Assembly (NCBI RefSeq): GCF_001898805.1
Contig: NZ_MKVJ01000020.1
Coordinates: 158,231 to 222,230, forward strand
Reading direction: 5' to 3'
DNA: 64,000 nt
Origin: Leifsonia sp. 71-9
Lineage (GTDB): Bacteria > Actinomycetota > Actinomycetes > Actinomycetales > Microbacteriaceae
This document shows, one piece after another, positions 16,308 through 23,943 of this stretch. The notes below the pieces were generated by a model. The model saw nothing but the letters and a program-made list of their open reading frames with translations. It did not search any database and had not been told where the DNA came from. The stretch's first letter is position 1. Each line of letters begins with the position of its first letter. The position numbers and the translations under genes are program-made.

Positions 16308-17219
16308 TCAGCGGGTCAGGAGGTCGTCGGCCGTCTGGTCGGGGAGGACCACGCTGACCTGGGTGCCCCACGGGTCGGCGGCGACGATCGAGCGGCCGTC
16401 GTCGGCGAAGGGGAGGCGGTGGTCGCGCAGGCGGGCGGCCAGGGCATCCAGCTCGGCGCGGGCCGGGACGGTGATCGCCACCTCGCCGAGGCCGAGGCTG
16501 GCCGCGCGCGGGCCGGAGCCGGCGCTGTTCCAGGTGTTCATGGCGATGTGGTGGTGATAGCCGCCCGCGGAGGCGAACAGGGCGCCGCGGACCTCGCTCA
16601 TGGTGGCTTCGAAGCCGAGCGCGTCGACGTAGAACGCCTTGGCGGCGGCGATGTCGCCGACCTGGAGGTGCACGTGGCCGACGGTGCCGTTCAGTGCGGA
16701 ACCGGCAGCCAGGACCTCCGGCGCCAGATTGGCCTGCAGGTACGCGTTGGGGTCGAGCCAGGTGGTGTCCATCAGGATCTGCCCGCGCTCGTGCTTCCAG
16801 GTGTCGCGCGGGCGATCGGTGTAGAGCTCGACGCCGTTGCCCTCGGGGTCGGTGAAGTAGAAGGCCTCCGAGACGAGGTGGTCGCTGGAGCCGACGAAGC
16901 GGCTGCGCGGGTCCTGCGCGGCGCGGTAGACCGTGGCGGCGAGGTTGGCGGCGTCGGGGAAGAGGAAGGCGTTGTGGAACAGTCCGGCCTGGCGCGGATC
17001 CACCGCGGGCAGGTCGGGCGTGTGGATGAGCGACACCATCGGCACGCCGTTGCGGCCGAGCACGCGGTGCACCTCGCGACCGCGGGCGTCGGCCTTCTCG
17101 TCGAGCGCCTCGAAGGCGAACGCGGCGGAGTAGTACGACGACATCAGCTCCAGGTCGCCGACGCGGAGGGTGGGGGCCGCCATGTGGGTGGAGGCGTCGA
17201 GCAGCTGGTCGGTGGTCAT
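16308..17219 (-). CDS. VOC family protein (catechol-2,3-dioxygenase-like)
   Basis: A 303-residue protein with two vicinal-oxygen-chelate modules. The first spans about 15-135 with 'FYFTDPEGNGVELYTDRP'; the second begins at 'VGHVHLQVGDIAAAKAFYVDALGFE' and ends 'VAADPWGTQVSVVLPDQ'. The metal set is plausibly H in 'VGHVHLQ', H in the 'YHHHIAMN' block and an acidic residue in the second module, in which the usual E of 'PdGn.iEl' has shifted. The size and layout match CatE-like ring-cleavage dioxygenases, but activity is not certain. Twin palindromes upstream suggest MarR-type control. Confidence 0.82.
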   Translation of the reverse strand: MTTDQLLDASTHMAAPTLRVGDLELMSSYYSAAFAFEALDEKADARGREVHRVLGRNGVPMVSLIHTPDLPAVDPRQAGLFHNAFLFPDAANLAATVYRAAQDPRSRFVGSSDHLVSEAFYFTDPEGNGVELYTDRPRDTWKHERGQILMDTTWLDPNAYLQANLAPEVLAAGSALNGTVGHVHLQVGDIAAAKAFYVDALGFEATMSEVRGALFASAGGYHHHIAMNTWNSAGSGPRAASLGLGEVAITVPARAELDALAARLRDHRLPFADDGRSIVAADPWGTQVSVVLPDQTADDLLTR

Positions 17220-17244
17220 CGCGGAGTCCTCGATCGGGAGAATG

Positions 17245-17291
17245 GTTGTCGTGTCAACCAAATGGTAACGCGTTTTAGTTGACGCTTCAAC
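17245..17291. promoter_or_regulatory. paired 14-bp palindromes upstream of the VOC gene
   Basis: GTTGTCGTGTCAAC (17245-17258) and GTTGACGCTTCAAC (17278-17291) share GTTGwCG..TCAAC and have centres 33 bases apart, about three helical turns. The intervening AACGCGTTTTAG is AT-richer and may hold the promoter. TTGA/TCAA-type sites fit MarR-family regulators. No regulator gene adjoins. Confidence 0.65.
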
Positions 17292-17303
17292 TATCGGTGC
17301 CCT

Positions 17304-17376
17304 CCCGCACGCACATTCGGCACGAATGTCACGAAACGGCGAGCGTTTCACGACATTCGTGCCGAATGTGTGCGGG
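17304..17376. repeat. nested palindrome (inverted repeat of palindromes)
   Basis: The left arm starts CCCGCACGCACATTCGG and the right arm ends CCGAATGTGTGCGGG; the two pair over about 32 bases with few mismatches around the spacer GGCGAG. Each arm is itself a palindrome: ACATTCG-GCA-CGAATGT (17313-17329) and ACATTCG-TGC-CGAATGT (17353-17369). It lies 17 bases after the stop of the reductase-like gene and may end its transcript, though the nesting is more than a terminator needs. Confidence 0.75.
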
Positions 17377-17392
17377 GCGGAGGCGGGGCGAT

Positions 17393-18040
17393 TTACATGT
17401 CGCGGTAGCGCTTGGCCGCGGCGAGGGCCTCGCGCAGGCCGTCGGCGTCGAAGCGCGTGACGTAGCCGGGGGTGTCGCGCTGGATGCGCCATCCCTCGGC
17501 GAGCGGTCCGATGTCGACGGCGTCGAAGCCGAACTGGTCGATCAGCGCGGCGACGCGGTCGCGGGCCTCCGCGTCGTCGCCGGCGACGACGAGCGCGCGG
17601 CGGCCGGGGGTCCCCGCGGCCTGGCCCTCGGTGGTGAGGGAGGCGGCGCCGATGTGGTTGAACGCCTTCACGACCTTCGAGGTCGGCAGGACGGCCTGCA
17701 GGCGCTCGGCGACGGTGGTCGACTCGTCGTCGAGCTCCGGGATGTTGCCGTCGCGCTGCGGGTAGTAGTTGTCGGTGTCGATGACGATCTTGCCCGCGAG
17801 CTCGGCGACGGGGAGGGTCGCCTCGGCCGCGAGCGGCACGGTGACGACGACGAGGTCGCCGGCCGCAGCCGCTTCGGCGGGCGTCGCCGCGCGCGCCTGC
17901 GGGCCGAGCTCGGCGACGAGGTCGGAGAGCGTCTCGGGGCCGCGCGAGTTGCTCAGCACGACGCTGTAGCCGTGGGCGACCGCGAGGCGGGCGAGCTGGG
18001 AGCCGATGTGGCCGGAACCGATGAGTCCGATGGTTGTCAT
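17393..18040 (-). CDS. NADPH-dependent F420 reductase-like / NAD(P)-binding protein
   Basis: A 215-residue protein opening with 'MTTIGLIGSGHIGSQLARLAVAHGY', a Rossmann GxGxxG. 'VVLSNSRGPE' after the second strand and 'VVKAFNHIGA' in the middle are typical of the F420:NADP oxidoreductase family (NADP phosphate held by S-R). The C-terminal 'GPLAEGWRIQRDTPGY' follows the family. Full-length members reduce F420 with NADPH or the reverse, but many relatives are uncharacterised and this genus's F420 use cannot be judged here. Confidence 0.82.
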   Translation of the reverse strand: MTTIGLIGSGHIGSQLARLAVAHGYSVVLSNSRGPETLSDLVAELGPQARAATPAEAAAAGDLVVVTVPLAAEATLPVAELAGKIVIDTDNYYPQRDGNIPELDDESTTVAERLQAVLPTSKVVKAFNHIGAASLTTEGQAAGTPGRRALVVAGDDAEARDRVAALIDQFGFDAVDIGPLAEGWRIQRDTPGYVTRFDADGLREALAAAKRYRDM

Positions 18041-18089
18041 ACTCGGGCGAACCGGTGCGGGGCACGCAGCATTCCCGGACCCAGCGACC

Positions 18090-19280
18090 TCACGCGCAGA
18101 GGCCGACGCCCGCCGAGGTCAGGATGACGGTGCGGTTCTGCGCCGCGACGGCGTCGGAGTACGCGCCGCTCGCGTCCGTCTCGGGCCGCCAGCCGCACCA
18201 GTCGTGCCCGACGCCGGCGGTCGTGAGCTCGGCCGCTGGCACGCCGAGGCCGACGAGCGCCGTCTTCACGGCCTCCGCCCGGCGCTGCGACAGCGCGAGG
18301 TCGGCGGTGTTGCTCGTGGCCTGGTCCTTGGAGGCGGTGCCGGTGATGGTGACGACCTGGCCGTTCTGCTGGATGGCGGGGACCAGCGACGCGAGCGTCT
18401 GCTGCGCGGCGGCCGGGTCGGCGAACGTGGCCGTGTCCTTGGTGAAGCGCAGCTCGCTGTCGCGGATCACGACGGGGTGCGACCAGTCCGTCTTCGTGGC
18501 GACGGCCTCGACGGGCACCGGCGTCACCGCGGGCAGGCCGGTCGTCGCGCCGCCCGAGGCGGGCTCCGGCAGCAGGGAGAGCGTGCCGCCCGCCGCCTTC
18601 ACGACGGCGGTCCAGATGGCCTCCAGATTGCTGCGGGCCGGGATGGTGAGCGGCTGCTGATCGCCCGCGGTGTCGCCCATCCCGGACCAGTAGACGGTGA
18701 CGCCCTTCAGGTCGGTCGGCAGCAGGTTGCGGGAGGTCAGATCGGCGACGACCTGCGCCGGGTCGGCCGAGAGCAGGCCGCTGCCGGCGAAGTCGAGCGG
18801 GTCGGTGGTCTGGAGGCCGCTGCCGACGACGAGCACGCCCATCGGGTTCTTCCCGAGGTTGCGGGCGGCCTGGTCGATCGCGCCGAGGAAGTCGACCTGC
18901 GGGTTCGCGGCCTTCAGCCCGTCGATGTACTGCGTGATCTGGGTGAGCTTGGTGCGCTGCTCGTTCTGGCACACGATCGCGTCCTGCGCGGTGGAGCCGA
19001 TGAGCGTCGTGCCCATCACCTGCGGGGTGCCGGAGGGGATGACCACGGTGACGCTGCCGTTGCTCGCGCCGACGGCCTTCAGCTGGCTGGTGCCCGAGGC
19101 GGGCAGGGCGGTCGTGGGCGCGTTGGCGGTGCTGCCGGCGACGACGCCCAGGTTGCGCGGTGCGGACTGGTCGCACGCCTGGCCGGACGCGGTCGCCGAC
19201 GAGCAGGCGGTGAGGCCGGCCGCGAGGGCGAGCACGCCGGCGACGGCGAGAGCGGTGCGGATGCGGGGGAGAGTGGGCAC
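18090..19280 (-). CDS. OmpA-domain lipoprotein
   Basis: A 396-residue lipoprotein with signal peptide and lipobox L-T-A-C (cysteine near residue 26). The middle region (about 60-240) resembles a von Willebrand A-like fold, with 'GVLVVGSGLQTTDPLDFAGSG' and 'VTVYWSGMGDTAGDQQPLT'. The C-terminal 110 residues form an OmpA-like peptidoglycan-binding domain with 'VVTITGTASKDQ' and 'LALSQRRAEAVKTALVGLGVPAAEL', the usual LS..RA..V...L. It is the last gene of a four-gene minus-strand operon and would anchor that complex to the cell wall outside the membrane. Confidence 0.85.
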   Translation of the reverse strand: MPTLPRIRTALAVAGVLALAAGLTACSSATASGQACDQSAPRNLGVVAGSTANAPTTALPASGTSQLKAVGASNGSVTVVIPSGTPQVMGTTLIGSTAQDAIVCQNEQRTKLTQITQYIDGLKAANPQVDFLGAIDQAARNLGKNPMGVLVVGSGLQTTDPLDFAGSGLLSADPAQVVADLTSRNLLPTDLKGVTVYWSGMGDTAGDQQPLTIPARSNLEAIWTAVVKAAGGTLSLLPEPASGGATTGLPAVTPVPVEAVATKTDWSHPVVIRDSELRFTKDTATFADPAAAQQTLASLVPAIQQNGQVVTITGTASKDQATSNTADLALSQRRAEAVKTALVGLGVPAAELTTAGVGHDWCGWRPETDASGAYSDAVAAQNRTVILTSAGVGLCA

Positions 19281-19295
19281 GAGTGCTCCTCGAGG

Positions 19296-20195
19296 TCAGG
19301 GCTGGGCAGGCCAGGCGGGGTGCTCGGCCGGCGGGGTGGAGGCGGCGTGCGCCCCCGGTCCCGCCTCGACCGCGGCGCTGCTGCGCCGGGCCTTGAGCTC
19401 GCGGATGATCTGGCTCGTGCTCTCGGGGTCGCGCTCGCGCTGGGCGAGGCGGACGCCGAGCTGCGCGCGCACGACGTCCACCCGGGAGTGGAACGTGACC
19501 CGGGCCCCGGTGTAGCGGACCGCGTCGTGCGAGTCGAGCTGGTAGGCGAGGCGGGTGGCCTCGGCGGCGGCTACGGCCTCCCCGCGGAGCTTGTCGCGGT
19601 GAACGCGCAGCTGCTCGGCATGCGCGTGCGCCTTCTCGGCCGCGGTGAGCAGCGGCTTGGTCGTCATCCACGCGATCACGAAGCTGACGGCGCCGGAGGT
19701 GGCGAGCACGCCGAGCATGAGGAACGCCATGATCGTGTCGGGCGCGGTCCACGAGAACGTGGGCGCGGCGGGAGCGGTGTCGCCGCCGACGAGGCCGGTG
19801 AGGCCGCCGGACGAGGACGCGTCCATCCCGGCCTTGATCCGGGCCACGGTGATCGCGGCCAGCAGCGCCGCCCACACCAGGGACAGCGCGATGGCGGCGG
19901 GGATCCATCCCCTCGCCATGACGCGCGCCTGCACGCGGCGCAGGATGATCGCGACGGCATGCGGCAGCGTCACCACCGCGAGCGAGATGCCGAGGGTGAT
20001 GACGTACATCTGCAGGCCGATCGAGCCGTACTGGCTGTCGTTGCGCAGCAGCAGCGTGAGGGCCTGCGAGAGCAGGATGTAGTCCACCGCGAGCATCGCG
20101 ACGAGCAGCACGTACACGAAGACGTGCGCGACGAGGGAGAGGTGCCCGACGGTCGGGCGGTGGCGGGGCGGGCGGGTGACGATGTCCCTGGCCAT
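19296..20195 (-). CDS. four-helix membrane protein with charged helical tail, unknown
   Basis: The protein is 299 residues. Hydrophobic helices lie at about 20-45, 60-85, 95-118 and 150-175. After them comes a long charged helical region from 'AEKAHAHAEQLRVHRDKLRGEA' to about 265, then a Pro/Ala tail. No family was recognised. A 15-base gap separates it from the OmpA-domain gene and 16 bases from the coiled-coil gene upstream, so it is certainly co-transcribed. The tail could reach the cytoplasmic partner proteins. Confidence 0.75.
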   Translation of the reverse strand: MARDIVTRPPRHRPTVGHLSLVAHVFVYVLLVAMLAVDYILLSQALTLLLRNDSQYGSIGLQMYVITLGISLAVVTLPHAVAIILRRVQARVMARGWIPAAIALSLVWAALLAAITVARIKAGMDASSSGGLTGLVGGDTAPAAPTFSWTAPDTIMAFLMLGVLATSGAVSFVIAWMTTKPLLTAAEKAHAHAEQLRVHRDKLRGEAVAAAEATRLAYQLDSHDAVRYTGARVTFHSRVDVVRAQLGVRLAQRERDPESTSQIIRELKARRSSAAVEAGPGAHAASTPPAEHPAWPAQP

Positions 20196-20211
20196 GGTCG
20201 TCCTTCCTGTC

Positions 20212-20565
20212 TCAGGCGTAGTTGTGGAGCTGGGGATCGCTCCCGAGCAGACGGGCGTCGAGGCGCTGGGCGGCCTCGTCGGCGCGGAGGATGTCGGCCT
20301 CCGTGCGCTCGAGGGCGCTGCGGATGAGCTCCTCGCGCGCCTGCGCCTCGGCGACCCGCGCGGAGCACACCGCGATGTTGCGCGTGCGCTGGCGCTCGAG
20401 CTCGGCCGCGCCGGCGCGCTCGAAGGCGGCGAGCTCGTGCTCGAAAACCTCCAGCGTCTCGACGTCGACCGCGTCGCGCAGCCTCCGCAGCCGCCAGAGC
20501 ATGCGGCGCTTCAGCCGCGAGACGTTCGGGACGCGGTATTCGGTGAGCCGGTCACGCTTGGCCAT
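20212..20565 (-). CDS. small coiled-coil protein, unknown
   Basis: The protein is 117 residues. The basic start 'RLKRRMLWRLRRLRD' precedes an almost wholly helical, E/A/R-rich body with heptad-like spacing. No membrane segment or known domain. It overlaps the preceding 208-residue gene by 14 bases and lies 16 bases before the membrane protein gene. It may be a cytoplasmic subunit of the same complex. Confidence 0.72.
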   Translation of the reverse strand: MAKRDRLTEYRVPNVSRLKRRMLWRLRRLRDAVDVETLEVFEHELAAFERAGAAELERQRTRNIAVCSARVAEAQAREELIRSALERTEADILRADEAAQRLDARLLGSDPQLHNYA

Positions 20566-21178
20566 CGGCGGTTCCCCCTTGCCAGTGTTCGATTGCGTCG
20601 GTGCGCGTGGTCAGCCAGTCGGAGCGCCGCAGTTCGGGCGTCCCCTCCCGGCCGGGGTCGCGGTCGACGGCGTCGCGGGGCAGGGCGGCGCGGTAGGCGC
20701 CCCAGTAGACCGCGATCTTCTCGTCGGACCGGTCGAAGTGCCGGGCGGCGCGCAGCCGGGCGGCGGTGAAGCGGGCGTGGATGACCGCGGCGAGCTCCTC
20801 GGCGCGGCGGTGCCGCCGGGCGATGCGGCGCTCGAGGCGGCGCAACTCGGCGTAGGCGGGACCGTCGCCGACGGCGATGCGGGCGTGGTCGCGCTCGGCG
20901 GCCGGGAGGGCGTCGAGCCGGTCGTCGAACGCGTCGAGATCGGTGCGCACGGCCGCGGTGAGGAGCCGGTGCTCCGTCAGCTCGCGGCGCACGCGCCGGT
21001 GGAAGCGCTGCTCCTCCCGGCGGGCATAGGCGTTGGCACGGGCCTGGAGCGCCGCGACGGTGGGCGGCGCGCCGGCTTCGGGTGCGGGCGCGCCGCGCAG
21101 CGCCTCGGCATCGTGCCGTGCGCGTTCTTCCAGGCGGCGCCGGGTCAGCGGACCGACCCTGAGCGGCTGCGTCGTCAT
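20552..21178 (-). CDS. charged helical protein, unknown; first gene of envelope operon
   Basis: The protein is 208 residues from ATG 21178, with Arg/Glu-rich helices throughout ('RREEQRFHRRVRRELTEH', 'LRRLERRIARRHRRAEELAA'). The C-terminal 'KIAVYWGAYRAALPRDAVDRD' is less helical. No domain recognised. The start is uncertain: the bases before ATG 21178 are pyrimidine-rich (CTCCCCCCTT) and have no ribosome site, while in-frame ATG 21217 has none either. A leaderless transcript would explain this. It overlaps the next gene by 14 bases. Confidence 0.68.
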   Translation of the reverse strand: MTTQPLRVGPLTRRRLEERARHDAEALRGAPAPEAGAPPTVAALQARANAYARREEQRFHRRVRRELTEHRLLTAAVRTDLDAFDDRLDALPAAERDHARIAVGDGPAYAELRRLERRIARRHRRAEELAAVIHARFTAARLRAARHFDRSDEKIAVYWGAYRAALPRDAVDRDPGREGTPELRRSDWLTTRTDAIEHWQGGTADGQA

Positions 21179-21415
21179 AAGGGGGGAGCGTAAGGAGGGG
21201 CTCTGGGGGAAACCCATGCGGCGGTCGAACGTTTCCTGAAAGTGACCGAACCGTGACCTCCCGGTGTCGCAGCCGTCCCGGCCCCCGCCTCGTGAGAGCC
21301 GAATGTAAAGAAACGGTAAGAGCACCCTGAATCCGCGGTGGAACGGGGACGCCGTGCCCGCTGCCCCCGACGACCTGATGCCTCTGCTGTCCCGCCTGGT
21401 CACTCCTCAGACAAG

Positions 21416-21446
21416 CTGACAAGGGAGGCGCCCCGTCGGATACACT
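21416..21446 (+). promoter_or_regulatory. leaderless promoter of the FCD regulator
   Basis: CTGACA at 21416-21421 resembles a -35 box, and TACACT at 21441-21446 a -10 box, with a long 19-base spacer (TGACAA would give 18). The -10 box ends 6 bases before ATG 21453, and no ribosome site precedes that ATG. Confidence 0.55.
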
Positions 21447-21452
21447 CGGCGC

Positions 21453-22118
21453 ATGCCCGTGCTCCGCGCCCCGCTCGCAGACCAGGCCGCCGACGCGCTC
21501 CTGGAGCGCATCCGTGCGGGTGAATGGACCCTCGGCCAGAAGCTGCCGGGCGAGACGACGCTGGCGCCGCAGCTCGGGGTCGGCCGCTCGACGGTGCGGG
21601 AGGCGATCCGCCAGCTGGCGGGGCGCGGCGTCCTCCAGTCCCGTCAGGGGTCCGGGGTGTTCGTCACCGCGCTCGACGCCCCGGAGGACTGGGATGCCGT
21701 CCTGCGCCGGGCCGACATCGTCTCGGTGATCGAGGCGCGCATCGCGATCGAGTCGGAGGCCGCCGCGCTGGCCGCCGAGCGCCGCACCCCGCAGCAGCTG
21801 CGCGCCCTGCGCCGCGCCCTCGACGCCCGCAGCCGGCTCGGCGCGGAGCTCGAGGCGCACGTGGACGCCGACACGGCGTTCCACCGTGCGATCGTCGCCG
21901 CCGCCCACAACGACATCCTCGCCGAGCTGTTCGACGGGTTCGTCCCGCGGCTGCGTCAGGCGATGGTGGAGATGCTGCGCCTGCGTCCGCTCGCCGACGA
22001 GGACGCGGACCACGAGGCGCACCGCGCCCTGCTCGACGCGATCGCCGACCGCGACGCCGTCTCCGCCTCCCGCCTCAGCCGCGACCACCTGACCTCGATG
22101 AAGGAGCGCCTCTCGTGA
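21453..22118 (+). CDS. GntR/FadR-family transcriptional regulator (FCD domain)
   Basis: A 221-residue protein. Residues 5-70 form the GntR winged helix ('GQKLPGETTLAPQLGVGRSTVREAIRQLAGRGVLQSRQGSGVFV'-type block, with P-x-E and STVREA clear). Residues 85-215 form the FCD sensor with 'IEARIAIESEAAALAAER', 'DTAFHRAIVAAAHN' and 'EAHRALLDAIADRD', which supply the D/H metal ligands. It overlaps the ABC ATPase start by the GTGA quartet, so they form one unit. It probably controls that unit in response to a carboxylic acid (family inference). Confidence 0.93.
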   Translation: MPVLRAPLADQAADALLERIRAGEWTLGQKLPGETTLAPQLGVGRSTVREAIRQLAGRGVLQSRQGSGVFVTALDAPEDWDAVLRRADIVSVIEARIAIESEAAALAAERRTPQQLRALRRALDARSRLGAELEAHVDADTAFHRAIVAAAHNDILAELFDGFVPRLRQAMVEMLRLRPLADEDADHEAHRALLDAIADRDAVSASRLSRDHLTSMKERLS

Positions 22119-22930
22119 TCTCGCCCGACGCCCCCGCCGTGCTCGAGCTGCGGGAGGTGACGTTCCGGCGCGACGGGACGCACATCCTCGACGGCATCGA
22201 CCTGACCGTGCGCGCCGGCGAGCACTGGGCGCTGCTCGGCCCGAACGGGGCGGGCAAGAGCACCGTGCTCGGCTTCTGCGGCGCGCTCACCTTCCCGACC
22301 TCCGGCACCGTCGACGTGCTCGGCCGCCGGCTGGGGCGGGTGGAGCTGCAGGAGCTGCGCCGCCACATCGGGCACGTGAACCCGCGGCATCCGGTCCGCT
22401 CGCCCCTCACCGTCACCGAGGTGGTGCTCACCGGCCTCACCGGCACCCTCGAACCGCCGATGCGGTGGGAGGCCACCGCCGCCGAGATCGCGCGAGCCCA
22501 TGTGCTCCTCCACTCCGTCGGTCTCGACTCCCGCCGCGATGCCCGCTGGCCCACGCTCTCCCAGGGGGAGCGCGGCCGCACCCTGATCGCCCGCGCCCTG
22601 ATCGCCGACCCGCAGCTCCTGCTCCTCGACGAGCCGACGACCGGCCTCGACGTCGCGGCGCGCGAACAGCTGCTCGAGACGATCGACGGCCTCGCGCACA
22701 CCGCGCCCGACCTCGCGTCCGTGCTGGTGACGCACCACCTGGAGGAGCTGCCCGAGACCACCACGCACGCGCTGCTGATCTCCCACGGCCGCATCGTCGC
22801 CACCGGCCCGATCGAGCAGGCCGTCACGACCGAGACCGTCACCCGGGCGTTCGAGCACGCCATCCGCGTCGAGCGCGCGGAGGGGCGCTGGAGCGCCCGG
22901 GCGGTGCGGGAGCGGGCGACGGCCGGGTAG
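22115..22930 (+). CDS. ABC transporter ATP-binding protein
   Basis: The protein is 271 residues from GTG 22115, four bases inside the regulator gene. Walker A is 'LLGPNGAGKST' near 38-48; the signature reads LSQGERGRT rather than LSGGQ; Walker B is 'QLLLLDEPTTGLD'; the H-loop is in 'VLVTHHLEELPETTTH'. This signature and the 'HHLEE(L/I)P' block match ModF/PhnC-like or YlmA-type ATPases that often occur with no permease beside them. No permease is present here. The role could be transport with a distant partner or a non-transport one. Confidence 0.9.
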   Translation: MISPDAPAVLELREVTFRRDGTHILDGIDLTVRAGEHWALLGPNGAGKSTVLGFCGALTFPTSGTVDVLGRRLGRVELQELRRHIGHVNPRHPVRSPLTVTEVVLTGLTGTLEPPMRWEATAAEIARAHVLLHSVGLDSRRDARWPTLSQGERGRTLIARALIADPQLLLLDEPTTGLDVAAREQLLETIDGLAHTAPDLASVLVTHHLEELPETTTHALLISHGRIVATGPIEQAVTTETVTRAFEHAIRVERAEGRWSARAVRERATAG

Positions 22931-22933
22931 ACC

Positions 22934-23878
22934 TCAGCCCGCGCGCCGCTCGACGACGGCGCGCTCGACGTCCTCCTGCACCAGCTCCATGTTGAGCTGT
23001 GCGGCGGCGAAGGCCGCGCCCGCGGCGGCGGCGCCGACCTGGGCGAACGGGTCCGTCACGTTGCCGGCGGCCCAGACGCCCGGGACGGCGGTGCGGCCGG
23101 CCGGGTCGGCGGGCAGGTGCTCGCCCATGCCAGACGGGTGCTCCGCGATCGTCAGCCCGAGGCCGGCGGCGAAGGGGAGCCGCACGAGCGACGGCGACGC
23201 GATGGCGATCGTCGCGCGCGGCACGACGCTCCCGTCCTCCAGGCGCACGCCGGTGACCCGGCCGTCGGTCGACTCCAGGACCGCGACCGCGCCGTCGACC
23301 ACGCGGATGTCACGCGCGGCCAGCTGCTCGCTCTCGTCGGCGCCCGGCACGGGGAAGCCGTTCGTGAACAGCACGACGTCGTCGCTCCACTGCCGGAACA
23401 GCAGGGCCTGGTGCACGGCGCGCGGACCGAAGGCGAGTACGCCGATGGCGGTGTCGCGCACCTCCCAGCCGTGGCAGTAGGGGCAGTGGACGACGTCGTG
23501 CCCCCAGTGCTCGCGCACGCCGGGGAGGTCGGGGAGGTCGTCCACGAGCCCGGTCGCGATGAGCAGCCGGCGTGCGCTCAGCTCGTCGCCGCCCGCGGTC
23601 ACGACGAAGCCGTCGCCGTCGGCGCGCGCGTCCGTGACGGTGGCGCTCCGGACTTCGCCGCCGTATCGGCGCACCTCCGCGCGGCCCTGCGCCGCGAGCT
23701 CGGCGGGCGGCACGCCGTCCCGGGCGAAGAGCCCGTGCACCGCTGCGGCGGGGGCGTTGCGGGGCGCCCCGGCGTCGAGCACCAGCACGGTGCGGCGAGC
23801 GCGGGCGAGCATGAGCCCTGCGCTCAGTCCGGCGGCGCCGCCGCCGATCACGATCACGTCGAATCCCTCGTTCTGCAT
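22934..23878 (-). CDS. NAD(P)/FAD-dependent oxidoreductase, thioredoxin reductase-like
   Basis: The protein is 314 residues from ATG 23878, chosen over the upstream GTG 23905 because GAGGA precedes it. FAD motif GGGAAG is at 12-17; the CPYC pair is at 132-135 (HCPYCHGWEVRD), as in TrxR-like proteins; 'VWAAGNVTDPFAQVGAAAAGAAFAA' is the second FAD block. The NADPH loop GxGxxA is replaced by 'LAFGPRAVHQ', which is a known variant lacking standard NADPH binding (ferredoxin- or quinone-linked and oxidase-like members). It is divergent from an XRE-cupin regulator with shared operators. Confidence 0.9.
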   Translation of the reverse strand: MQNEGFDVIVIGGGAAGLSAGLMLARARRTVLVLDAGAPRNAPAAAVHGLFARDGVPPAELAAQGRAEVRRYGGEVRSATVTDARADGDGFVVTAGGDELSARRLLIATGLVDDLPDLPGVREHWGHDVVHCPYCHGWEVRDTAIGVLAFGPRAVHQALLFRQWSDDVVLFTNGFPVPGADESEQLAARDIRVVDGAVAVLESTDGRVTGVRLEDGSVVPRATIAIASPSLVRLPFAAGLGLTIAEHPSGMGEHLPADPAGRTAVPGVWAAGNVTDPFAQVGAAAAGAAFAAAQLNMELVQEDVERAVVERRAG

Positions 23879-23908
23879 GGTCCGATCCTCAATCCGGTCC
23901 TCCACGCT

Positions 23909-23934
23909 GGCAAATATCCTTGCCGGAATGGCAA
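23909..23934. promoter_or_regulatory. overlapping GGCAA/TTGCC palindromes in a divergent promoter
   Basis: GGCAA (23909-23913), TTGCC (23920-23924) and GGCAA (23930-23934) make two overlapping palindromes that share the middle half-site: GGCAA-N6-TTGCC and TTGCC-N5-GGCAA. The array fills the 65-base gap between the flavoprotein (start 23878) and the XRE-cupin regulator (start 23944), whose ribosome site (GAAGG) directly follows. Confidence 0.7.
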
Positions 23935-23943
23935 AATCGAAGG

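Noticed and set aside
18090-21178. Zorya-type defence system (OmpA-domain protein with membrane partner)
   Set aside because: The membrane protein is not MotA-like, the OmpA protein is an exported lipoprotein and not a ZorB-type single-pass protein, and no helicase or nuclease gene is present.
23879-23905. Upstream GTG 23905 as start of the flavoprotein
   Set aside because: ATG 23878 has a good GAGGA site and begins the usual N terminus; the longer form would also run into the operator at 23909.
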